From Sphingobium sp. (GTDB taxonomy: Bacteria > Pseudomonadota > Alphaproteobacteria > Sphingomonadales > Sphingomonadaceae), in the NCBI GenBank assembly GCA_020446425.1, contig JAGRES010000003.1:186001-250000 (forward strand): a DNA stretch of 64,000 nt, given 5' to 3'. This document shows, piece by piece, positions 7,293-14,792 of this stretch. The notes beneath the pieces are model-generated. The model saw only the letters and a list, made by a program, of their open reading frames with translations, searched no databases and was not told the DNA's origin. A program made the position numbers and the translations under genes. Each line of letters begins with the position of its first letter. The first letter of the stretch is position 1.

Positions 7293-8477
7293 ATGAGCAG
7301 CGATCCAGTCGTCATAGCCTCTTATGCCCGCACACCGATGGGCGGCTTTCAGGGCGCGTTTTCTACAGTCAAGGCGACCGATCTCGGTGCAGCGGCGGTG
7401 AAAGCGGCTGTCGAACGCGCTGGCGTTTCTGGCGATGCTATCGAGCGCATTTACATGGGCTGCGTGCTGCCTGCTGGGCTCGGTCAGGCCCCTGCGCGTC
7501 AGGCGGCGCTCGGCGCGGATCTCCCCACCTCCGTCGAAGCCACCACCGTCAACAAGATGTGCGGCTCAGGCATGCAGGCCGCGATCATGGCTTATGATGC
7601 GCTGGCGGCCGGTTCCGTCGATGTGACAATTGCGGGCGGCATGGAGAGCATGACTGGCGCGCCCTATCTGATGCCCAAGCATCGCGCAGGTGCGCGCATC
7701 GGTCATGATATCGCATATGACCACATGATGCTCGATGGCCTGGAAGACGCCTATGAACCCGGCAAGGCAATGGGCGTCTTTGCCGAGGAAGCCGTGCGCG
7801 ATTTTCAGTTCACGCGCGAACAGCAGGACGATTATGCCATCCGCTCGCTTTCCCGTGCCAATGAAGCCATCACCAGCGGCGCTTTCGCAAAGGAAGTGGT
7901 GCCGGTTACGGTTTCGGGGCGCAAAGGCGACGTGGTGGTCGATACCGACGAGCAGCCGGGCAATGCCCGCCCGGACAAGATCCCCTCGCTCAAGCCCGCC
8001 TTTGTCAAGGACGGCACGATCACGCCTGCAAACGCCTCCTCCATCTCGGATGGTGCTGCAGCTCTGGTGATGACACGCCAGAGCGTCGCGGAAAAACTCG
8101 GCATGCCCATCGTGGCGAAGGTCGTGGCGACTGCCGCCCATGCGCAGGAACCGTCCAAGTTCACTACAGCGCCTGTTCCGGCAATGCGCAAGGTTCTCGA
8201 AAAGGCGGGCTGGAGCGTCGACGATGTCGACCTGTTCGAGGTCAACGAAGCCTTTGCCGTGGTTGCGATGATCGCAGCAAAGGAACTCAACATCCCTGCC
8301 GACAAGCTTAATGTGAACGGCGGCGCATGCGCGCTGGGGCATCCCATCGGTGCCAGCGGAGCGCGGATCATGACGACGCTGATCGCGGCGCTGGAAAACC
8401 GGAGCCTGAAGCGCGGTGTCGCATCGCTGTGCATCGGTGGCGGCGAAGCAACCGCCGTCGCGCTCGAACTGGTTTGA
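7293..8477 (+). CDS. Acetyl-CoA C-acyltransferase (thiolase)
   Basis: The 394-residue thiolase has all three catalytic residues: Cys90 in NKMCGSG, His350 in ALGHPIGASG and Cys380 in LCIGGGEA. Thiolases cleave 3-ketoacyl-CoA to acetyl-CoA or run the reverse condensation. The start at 7293 is chosen because AAAGGA precedes it; the open frame extends far upstream into the dehydrogenase gene but has no reason to be translated. It lies 26 bases after the acyl-CoA dehydrogenase and 18 bases before the SDR gene, forming a beta-oxidation operon. Confidence 0.92.
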   Translation: MSSDPVVIASYARTPMGGFQGAFSTVKATDLGAAAVKAAVERAGVSGDAIERIYMGCVLPAGLGQAPARQAALGADLPTSVEATTVNKMCGSGMQAAIMAYDALAAGSVDVTIAGGMESMTGAPYLMPKHRAGARIGHDIAYDHMMLDGLEDAYEPGKAMGVFAEEAVRDFQFTREQQDDYAIRSLSRANEAITSGAFAKEVVPVTVSGRKGDVVVDTDEQPGNARPDKIPSLKPAFVKDGTITPANASSISDGAAALVMTRQSVAEKLGMPIVAKVVATAAHAQEPSKFTTAPVPAMRKVLEKAGWSVDDVDLFEVNEAFAVVAMIAAKELNIPADKLNVNGGACALGHPIGASGARIMTTLIAALENRSLKRGVASLCIGGGEATAVALELV

Positions 8478-8495
8478 CATCGGAAGGACAAGATA

Positions 8496-9257
8496 ATGGA
8501 TATCAAGGGTGTAGCCGCTATTGTTACAGGCGGCGCTTCGGGCCTTGGCAACGCCACAGCCAAAATGCTGGCCGCCAATGGCGCTAAGGTCGCCATTTTC
8601 GACATGAATGAAGAGGCAGGCAAGGCCGCGGCAGACGACATTGGCGGTATCTTCCATGCCACCAATGTCGCCGACGACGCCAGCGTTACGGCGGCGCTGG
8701 ATGCTGCCGAGGCCGCTCACGGTGTAGCCCGCATTCTTGTCAACTGCGCAGGTATCGCACCCGCCGTAAAAACCGTTGGCCGCGAGAATGTACCCCATTC
8801 ACTCGATATCTATCGCAAGACCATCGAGGTAAACCTGATCGGCACGTTCAATGCCATCTCGAAATTCGCGGCCCGTCTAGCCGCCGCCGACCCCATCGGC
8901 GAGGAACGCGGCGTCATCGTGAACACGGCATCGGTTGCCGCCTATGACGGCCAGATCGGTCAGGCTGCCTATGCTTCATCGAAAGGCGGCGTGGTCGGCA
9001 TGACCCTGCCCGTGGCGCGCGATCTCTCAAAATTGCAGATCCGCGTGATGACCATCGCGCCGGGTATCTTCTTCACGCCGATGGTGGCGGGTATGCCTCA
9101 AAATGTACAGGATGCACTCGGCGCGATGGTGCCGCACCCCAGCCGGCTCGGCAAGCCGGAAGAATATGCCCAACTGGTTGAGAGCATCGTGCGCAACCCG
9201 ATGCTCAATGGCGAGGTCATTCGTCTGGACGGCGCAATTCGTATGGCGCCGAAATAA
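8496..9257 (+). CDS. SDR-family 3-hydroxyacyl-CoA dehydrogenase
   Basis: The 253-residue short-chain dehydrogenase has TGGASGLG at residues 11-18 for NAD binding, NCAGIAP, a serine in NTASVAAYDGQ, and the catalytic YASSK. The overall pattern matches type II 3-hydroxyacyl-CoA dehydrogenase (HSD17B10-like), an NAD-dependent enzyme of branched-chain and fatty acyl-CoA oxidation. It is the last gene of the operon with acyl-CoA dehydrogenase and thiolase, and stops 21 bases before the convergent nitronate monooxygenase gene. Confidence 0.88.
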   Translation: MDIKGVAAIVTGGASGLGNATAKMLAANGAKVAIFDMNEEAGKAAADDIGGIFHATNVADDASVTAALDAAEAAHGVARILVNCAGIAPAVKTVGRENVPHSLDIYRKTIEVNLIGTFNAISKFAARLAAADPIGEERGVIVNTASVAAYDGQIGQAAYASSKGGVVGMTLPVARDLSKLQIRVMTIAPGIFFTPMVAGMPQNVQDALGAMVPHPSRLGKPEEYAQLVESIVRNPMLNGEVIRLDGAIRMAPK

Positions 9258-9278
9258 GAGCCCCTGCTCCGTTATGTA

Positions 9279-10256
9279 TTAGCGCGGTGGAATATAACGC
9301 GCGTCGAGCGACCGCTTGGCCTCTGCATATTCCGCCGCCAGCCGGTCGATCACTTCGCGGGTGGGACGAACATCGTCCACCACGCCTATTCCCTGCCCGC
9401 ATCCCCATATGTCTTTCCAGGCCTTGGCGTCGCTGTTACCGCCTGAACCGAAATTCATCTTGCTGGGATCGCTTTCGGGCAGATTAGTGGGGTCCATCCC
9501 TGCGTTCACAATCGAGGGCGCCAGATAGTTACCATGAATGCCGGTGAACAAGTTGGAATAGACGATATCCGATGACGAGCATTCGGTGATCATCCGCTTA
9601 TATCCCTCTGCCGCATTGGCTTCTTTGGTCGCGATGAACAGCGACCCGATATAGGCGATGTCCGCACCCATTGCCTGCGCCGACAGGATCGCCCGGCCAT
9701 TGGCGATGCTTCCAGAAAGCACGAGCATGCCATTAAACCAGCGTCTGATTTCCTGAACAAGCGCAAAGGGCGACAATGTGCTGGCATGGCCGCCAGCCCC
9801 CGCCGCAACGGCGATCAGTCCATTCGCGCCTTTTTCAATAGCCTTGCGGGCGAACCGGTCATTGATGATGTCGTGCAATGTTATGCCGCCCCATTGCTGA
9901 ACGGCCTTGTTCACATCCTCACGCGCACCAAGCGAAGTGATAATGATCGGCACCTTATATTTGGCGCAGAGTTCCATATCCTGCTCCAGACGGTCGTTGG
10001 ACCTGTGCACGATCTGGTTGACGGCAAAAGGTGCAGACGGATGATCCGGGTTATCACGATCCCAGGCGGCAAGCTCTTCGGTTATGCGATGCAGCCATTC
10101 GTCCAGTTGCGACACGGGGCGCGCATTGAGGGACGGAAACGACCCTACCAGCCCTGCCTTGCACTGTTCGATAACCAGATCGGGATTGGAAATGATGAAC
10201 ATGGGGGAGCATATGGCGGGCAGCCGCAATCTGCTCTGAAGAATATCGGGAAGCAT
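9279..10256 (-). CDS. Nitronate monooxygenase (NMO / 2-nitropropane dioxygenase)
   Basis: The 325-residue TIM-barrel flavoenzyme begins MLPDILQSRLRLPAICSPMFI and shows GLVGSFPSLNARP, AVAAGAGGHAS and GADIAYIGSLFIATKEANA, the FMN-binding signatures of class I nitronate monooxygenases. These oxidise propionate 3-nitronate and related toxins. The start at 10256 follows GAGGAC and matches the family N terminus; an in-frame ATG at 10328 would add 24 non-conserved residues. It is the last gene of the minus-strand formaldehyde/VOC/NTF2/GNAT cluster, 105 bases after the GNAT gene. Confidence 0.85.
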   Translation of the reverse strand: MLPDILQSRLRLPAICSPMFIISNPDLVIEQCKAGLVGSFPSLNARPVSQLDEWLHRITEELAAWDRDNPDHPSAPFAVNQIVHRSNDRLEQDMELCAKYKVPIIITSLGAREDVNKAVQQWGGITLHDIINDRFARKAIEKGANGLIAVAAGAGGHASTLSPFALVQEIRRWFNGMLVLSGSIANGRAILSAQAMGADIAYIGSLFIATKEANAAEGYKRMITECSSSDIVYSNLFTGIHGNYLAPSIVNAGMDPTNLPESDPSKMNFGSGGNSDAKAWKDIWGCGQGIGVVDDVRPTREVIDRLAAEYAEAKRSLDARYIPPR

Positions 10257-10361
10257 TTCGTCGTCCTCGCTGGCGATGGATGTCGTATCAATGTGCAGGG
10301 GCTTTCCCTCGCTCACGTTGACGTTCACGTCAACCCCAATTCCCCGATACCTGGTGACCGC

Positions 10362-10952
10362 CTATAGATCGCGCATCCAGAACTGCATCGGATGCGATGT
10401 TTCCTCGCTCCGGCCGATATCCTGCCACTCAAAATTGCCGATCAGTCCGTCGACTGGCGCATAGCCCCGGGCCCGCCAAAAGGGATGCAGGTCCCGTGCG
10501 CCTCGCGGGCGTAACGGATGATCTTCGGGGCGGATGACCGCGCAAAAGCAGGTCTTGGCCGCTCCCGCCTTGCGTGCGGCGGCCTCTCTCTCATCAAAAA
10601 AAGCATGGCCGATGCCCAGCCCGCGATATTCAGGCAACAATACGGACTCACCGAAATAGAATATTCGCGAGACATCCATACCACGTGCGATGAAGGGCGC
10701 CTTGAATTCGTCCTTCTGCCCGGTCATTGGAGAGGCCGTCGCCGCCCCGACAATCTCGCCATATATCTCCGCAACGACAAGCACCGAGCCGGGTTCAGTC
10801 ATGAACTCGGCAAGATAGTTCGCCTCATAATCGAGCGACCCGTCATAGAGATAAGGCCATTCCCGAAATACGCGGATGCGCAGCTCCGCCAGCGCCGGCA
10901 AGGCCGCTTCGCGCTCCCGTTCAGTTTCAAGAGCGCGTATGCGTGATTTCAT
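10362..10952 (-). CDS. GNAT-family N-acetyltransferase
   Basis: The 196-residue protein has a GNAT core: strand VLVVAEIYGEIVGAATASP, the acetyl-CoA loop in LLPEYRGLGIGHAFFDERE (RGLGIG), and a C-terminal HPFWRARGYAP motif. The substrate is unknown. Its start overlaps the stop of the upstream NTF2-like gene by four bases (ATGA), which indicates translational coupling. Confidence 0.82.
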   Translation of the reverse strand: MKSRIRALETEREREAALPALAELRIRVFREWPYLYDGSLDYEANYLAEFMTEPGSVLVVAEIYGEIVGAATASPMTGQKDEFKAPFIARGMDVSRIFYFGESVLLPEYRGLGIGHAFFDEREAAARKAGAAKTCFCAVIRPEDHPLRPRGARDLHPFWRARGYAPVDGLIGNFEWQDIGRSEETSHPMQFWMRDL

Positions 10953-11359
10953 GATACCTGCCTGATCCAGTCCTGCAGGTTATAATATACCGAAACCCGT
11001 GTGATCAGGCCATTGGCGATCTCGAAAAAAGCACCAGCCGGAAGCACATAGCACTGCCCTTTTGCGGCAGGCAAACCTTCCTGACTTTCAAGATACTGTC
11101 CGTGCACAACGAATTCAGCAGCGGCGCGGGACCCCTCCTCGCTCGCCATGACGACCATGTCGTGCAGCTCTTCCTTATACGCCGCGTCCATACCGCCCAT
11201 GAAAGCGGCGAACGCCTGCTTGCCCTGCTCTCGCCCGCCCTGATTGATGTCATGCGCGACATCGTCACTCAGGCAGGCCAGCATCGCCTGCGTATCGCCC
11301 TTGTGGAATGCGTCATAATATCGCTCCAGCAGAGCAATGGCGTCTTCACGTGCTGTCAT
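10949..11359 (-). CDS. NTF2-like / SnoaL-type protein
   Basis: The 136-residue protein has the cone-shaped NTF2-like fold pattern: an N-terminal helix DAIALLERYYDAFHKGD, ACLSDDVAHDIN, GKQAFAAFM, and the closing strands FFEIANGLITRVSVYYNLQDW. This family includes ketosteroid isomerase and SnoaL cyclases, but its function cannot be assigned by sequence alone. It lies 25 bases after fghA and overlaps the GNAT gene, inside the formaldehyde-detoxification operon. Confidence 0.8.
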   Translation of the reverse strand: MTAREDAIALLERYYDAFHKGDTQAMLACLSDDVAHDINQGGREQGKQAFAAFMGGMDAAYKEELHDMVVMASEEGSRAAAEFVVHGQYLESQEGLPAAKGQCYVLPAGAFFEIANGLITRVSVYYNLQDWIRQVS

Positions 11360-11384
11360 GATGTCCGGTCTTTTCTTAGAGCTC

Positions 11385-12230
11385 TCAGGCCTTCAGACGC
11401 TCCGCATGCCAGGCGACATGCTCAGCCATGAAGGTCGAGATGAAATAATAGCTGTGGTCATAGCCCGGCTGCATGCGAATAGCCGCCTTCTGCCCTGCCC
11501 TGTCACATGCCTCCACAAGCAGATGCGTCTTGAGCTGCTCAGCAAGGAAATTGTCGGCATCGCCTTGGTCGACCAGCAGGTCTGGCAGGCGCGCGCCACC
11601 GTCGATCAGCGCACAGGCGTCATATTCCGCCCATGCGGCCTTGTCCTCGCCGAGATAACCGCCCAGCGCCTTGTGACCCCACGGACAATTCAGCGGCGAA
11701 ACGATCGGCGAGAAAGCCGATGTGGATTTGAAACGCCCGGAATTGCGCAGGGAGATGGTCAGCGCGCCATGCCCGCCCATGCTGTGGCCGGTAATGCCCT
11801 GCCGCGCCATATCGACCGGAAAATTGGCCGCCACAACCTCCGGCAGCTCTCGCTCGATATAGTCGCGCATCTTGTAATGCTTGGAAAAGGGCTGCTGCGT
11901 CGCGTTGACATAGAAGCCCGCGCCCAGCCCGAAATCATAGGCGCCTTCCGCATCGTCGGCGACGCCCTCGCCGCGCGGCGAGGTGTCCGGCGCGACGAAG
12001 ATGATGCCATGCTCTGCGCATGCCGCACGAAACTCACCCTTTTCAGTGACATTCGCATGTGTGCAGGTGAGCCCGGAAAGATACCACAACACCGGCAGCT
12101 GCGCGTCCGGCTCATGATCAGGCACGAATACCGAGAAGGTCATCTCCGTGCCGGTGGCGGCGGAGGCATGTTTATACACACCCTGCACACCGCCATGGCT
12201 GCGTTTTTCAGAAACACTCTCTATCGTCAT
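11385..12230 (-). CDS. fghA: S-formylglutathione hydrolase
   Basis: The 281-residue esterase-D-type alpha/beta hydrolase has the nucleophile elbow GHSMGGHGAL, PVLWYLSGLTCTHAN and the C-terminal GYDHSYYFISTF with the catalytic histidine. It hydrolyses S-formylglutathione to formate and glutathione after AdhC acts. The start at 12230 overlaps the stop of the VOC gene (ATGA), which fixes both the start and translational coupling. The length is typical for the family. Confidence 0.93.
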   Translation of the reverse strand: MTIESVSEKRSHGGVQGVYKHASAATGTEMTFSVFVPDHEPDAQLPVLWYLSGLTCTHANVTEKGEFRAACAEHGIIFVAPDTSPRGEGVADDAEGAYDFGLGAGFYVNATQQPFSKHYKMRDYIERELPEVVAANFPVDMARQGITGHSMGGHGALTISLRNSGRFKSTSAFSPIVSPLNCPWGHKALGGYLGEDKAAWAEYDACALIDGGARLPDLLVDQGDADNFLAEQLKTHLLVEACDRAGQKAAIRMQPGYDHSYYFISTFMAEHVAWHAERLKA

Positions 12231-12610
12231 GCAGGGACCTGGTACATTGCACAAAGCTTGTTGCCGTCCGGATCGCGCAGATAGGCGAGATAAAGCTTGC
12301 CGAACTGCATCTCACGAATTCCTGGCGGATCTTCTATCGCAACACCGCCATTTTCGACGCCCGCCTGATGCCAGGCATCCGCCTGCTCCGGTCCGTCCAT
12401 GGCGAAACCGATGGTGCATCCGTTACCAGCCGTAGCGGGCTTCCCGTCAATCGGCTCCGTGACCAGGAAGAGGTTGCCATTATGCATGTAAATCACACGA
12501 TTCTTGTCATCGACAATGCCGGGCTTGCCGCCAATTGCCGTAAAAAGGGCGTCGTAGAATACCTTTGAACGCTCGATATCGTTGGAACCAACCATATTGT
12601 GGCTATACAT
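12227..12610 (-). CDS. VOC-family protein (glyoxalase/dioxygenase superfamily)
   Basis: The 127-residue protein has the vicinal-oxygen-chelate pattern: MYSHNMVGSNDIERSKVFYDALF at the N terminus and LYLAYLRDPDGNKLCAMYQ at the C terminus. The start at 12610 has AGGAG a few bases upstream; a longer frame to 12640 is less likely. It lies between adhC and fghA and is coupled to fghA, so a role in glutathione-adduct or aldehyde handling is plausible. It is too divergent to be called glyoxalase I. Confidence 0.85.
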   Translation of the reverse strand: MYSHNMVGSNDIERSKVFYDALFTAIGGKPGIVDDKNRVIYMHNGNLFLVTEPIDGKPATAGNGCTIGFAMDGPEQADAWHQAGVENGGVAIEDPPGIREMQFGKLYLAYLRDPDGNKLCAMYQVPA

Positions 12611-12684
12611 TTTCCTGTCTCCTGTATTGTTGTTCGGCACGACATGCTGTCATGCCGCGCCAACGTTCAGTCAACAGATAAAGC

Positions 12685-13797
12685 TCAGAACACCACCACG
12701 CTGCGGATGCTCTGGCCGGCATGCATCAGGTCGAACGCAGTGTTGATCTCTTCCAGCCCCATGACATGGGTGATCATCGGGTCGATCTGAATCTTGCCGG
12801 TCATATACATGTCGACGATCTTGGGCACGTCGGTGCGGCCCTTGGCTCCGCCGAACGCCGTGCCGCGCCAGTTGCGCCCGGTCACGAGCTGGAACGGGCG
12901 GGTGGCGATTTCCTTGCCCGCTTCGGCCACGCCGATGATGATACTGGTGCCCCAGCCGCGATGGCAGGCTTCCAGCGCCGTGCGCATCACCTCGGTGTTG
13001 CCGGTCGCATCGAACGTATAGTCCGCGCCGCCGTCGGTCATCTGCACGATCTTGGCCACGGTGTCCTCGCGACTCATACCCTTTGAATTAAGGAAGTCGG
13101 TCATGCCGAACTTGCGGCCCCACTCCTCGCGATCCGGGTTGATGTCCACGCCGATGATCTTGTTCGCACCGGCCAGCTTCGCGCCCTGAATGACGTTGAG
13201 GCCGATACCGCCGAGACCGAATATGACGACATTGTCGCCAACCTGCACCTTGGCGGTGTTGACGACCGCGCCAACGCCCGTGGTGACGCCGCAACCGATA
13301 TAGCAGCTCGACTGGAACGGCGCGTCCTCGCGGATCTTCGCCACGGCGATCTCGGGCAGCACAGTGAAGTTCGAGAAGGTCGAGCAGCCCATATAGTGAA
13401 AGATCGTCTGCCCCTTGTAGGAGAAACGGCTGGTGCCGTCCGGCATCAGGCCCTGCCCCTGCGTCGCGCGGATCGCGGTGCACAGGTTGGTCTTGCCCGA
13501 CAGGCAGCTTTTGCACTGGCGGCATTCCGGCGTGTAGAGCGGGATCACATGATCGTCCGGCTTCACGCTGGTGACACCCGGACCGACCTCGCGGACGATG
13601 CCCGCGCCTTCATGCCCCAATATGCTGGGGAAAATGCCCTCGCTGTCGAAGCCGTCGAGCGTATAGGCATCCGTATGGCAGATGCCCGTCGCCATGATTT
13701 CGACGAGGACTTCGCCCGCCTTCGGGCCTTCGAGATCGACCTCCACGATTTCCAGTGGTTTCTTCGCCTCAAAAGCAACAGCGGCACGCGTCTTCAT
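12685..13797 (-). CDS. adhC: S-(hydroxymethyl)glutathione dehydrogenase / class III alcohol dehydrogenase
   Basis: The 370-residue zinc dehydrogenase has the class III signature throughout: [29 protein letters not shown], four structural zinc cysteines in [15 protein letters not shown], and the NAD loop [15 protein letters not shown]. It oxidises the spontaneous formaldehyde-glutathione adduct to S-formylglutathione, and members also reduce S-nitrosoglutathione. GGGAGAG precedes the start. It heads a six-gene operon (adhC, VOC, fghA, NTF2-like, GNAT, NMO) and is divergent from a LysR gene. Confidence 0.95.
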   Translation of the reverse strand: MKTRAAVAFEAKKPLEIVEVDLEGPKAGEVLVEIMATGICHTDAYTLDGFDSEGIFPSILGHEGAGIVREVGPGVTSVKPDDHVIPLYTPECRQCKSCLSGKTNLCTAIRATQGQGLMPDGTSRFSYKGQTIFHYMGCSTFSNFTVLPEIAVAKIREDAPFQSSCYIGCGVTTGVGAVVNTAKVQVGDNVVIFGLGGIGLNVIQGAKLAGANKIIGVDINPDREEWGRKFGMTDFLNSKGMSREDTVAKIVQMTDGGADYTFDATGNTEVMRTALEACHRGWGTSIIIGVAEAGKEIATRPFQLVTGRNWRGTAFGGAKGRTDVPKIVDMYMTGKIQIDPMITHVMGLEEINTAFDLMHAGQSIRSVVVF

Positions 13798-13807
13798 CGA
13801 ATCACTC

Positions 13808-13874
13808 TCCCAGGAACAGTACGGCCCGTATCCTACCCTCTTGCCTCAACAGTAATAAAGAGGCATTTCTGGGA
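13808..13874. promoter_or_regulatory. Nested dyads in the adhC/lysR intergenic region
   Basis: Three dyads sit in the 104-base divergent gap: outer TCCCAG/CTGGGA (13808-13813 with 13869-13874), TACGGCCCGTA (13820-13830), and TGCCTC/GAGGCA (13842-13847 with 13860-13865). Such dyads are candidate binding sites for the divergent LysR protein. No clear -10/-35 pair was assigned. Confidence 0.35.
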
Positions 13875-13901
13875 CAGTCTATAACATAATGGTGATAATA
13901 G

Positions 13902-14792
13902 ATGATTGGCTCATGGGATGGCATAGATGAGTTCGTCGCGGTCGCCGAAGCGGGCAGCTTCACCGGCGGCGCGCGCGCCTTTGGCAGCTCCGTAACGCAT
14001 GTCAGCCGCTCGATAGCGCGGCTGGAAACACGCATTCAAGCACAGCTTTTCCACCGCACAACCCGCTCCGTGTTGCTGACCGACACGGGCCGGATATTTC
14101 TGGAGCAATGCCGTCGCATCCTGTCGGACCGGGACGAAGCCATTGGCCTCATCAGCAACAGCAGCGAGCCGCAGGGCGAATTGCGCTGCACCTGCGCCAC
14201 GACTTTGGGTGAGCGGTATCTGATGCCGCTTATCATGCGGTATTGCGCGCTGTATCCCGATGTACAGGTGGATATCGAGCTTACCAACAGGGTGATCGAC
14301 CTGATTGCCGAAGGCTATGATCTGGCGATACGCACCGGCCATTTCACCGACAACCGCCTGTTGCGCACCCATGTCGGCTCGCGGCGGATGTTCACATGCG
14401 CGTCGCCCGAATATCTCGCCAAAATGGGCAACCCGCGCGCGATCGGTGACCTCGCCGACCATCGCTGCTTGCAGGCCACCAGCACAACATGGCATTTCAC
14501 GCTGGACGGGCGGGAACATGTCATGCGTCCCAAACCGGGGTGGCGATGCAATAGCGGTGTCGCCGTGGCGGCAGCCGCTGTCGCGGGCATGGGCATATGC
14601 CAGTTGCCCGAATTCTATGTCGCCGACCATATCCGCTCAGGCCGGCTGGTCATTGTACTGGAGGAACTCCTGCCTGAACCAGAGCCGATCTGGGCGGTCT
14701 ATCCCCAGAGGCGGCACATGATGCCGAAGCTCAGCCGCCTGCTGGAAATATTGCAGAAGGACATGGCCGAAGCGCTGCGATTACCGCAATAG
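13902..14792 (+). CDS. LysR-family transcriptional regulator
   Basis: The 296-residue protein has an N-terminal winged helix (residues about 8-65: FVAVAEAGSFTGGARAFGSSVTHVSRSIARLE, LFHRTTRSVLLT) and a LysR effector domain with the common DLAIRTGHFTDNRLL segment. It is divergent from adhC with 104 bases between, so it is a likely formaldehyde/aldehyde-responsive regulator of that operon; this is inference from position. It is convergent with valS and almost abuts it. Confidence 0.9.
   Translation: MIGSWDGIDEFVAVAEAGSFTGGARAFGSSVTHVSRSIARLETRIQAQLFHRTTRSVLLTDTGRIFLEQCRRILSDRDEAIGLISNSSEPQGELRCTCATTLGERYLMPLIMRYCALYPDVQVDIELTNRVIDLIAEGYDLAIRTGHFTDNRLLRTHVGSRRMFTCASPEYLAKMGNPRAIGDLADHRCLQATSTTWHFTLDGREHVMRPKPGWRCNSGVAVAAAAVAGMGICQLPEFYVADHIRSGRLVIVLEELLPEPEPIWAVYPQRRHMMPKLSRLLEILQKDMAEALRLPQ

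Noticed and set aside
7566..8798. 410-codon frame on the minus strand opposite the thiolase and SDR genes
   Set aside because: Crosses two clear coding genes in antisense and has no recognisable domain.
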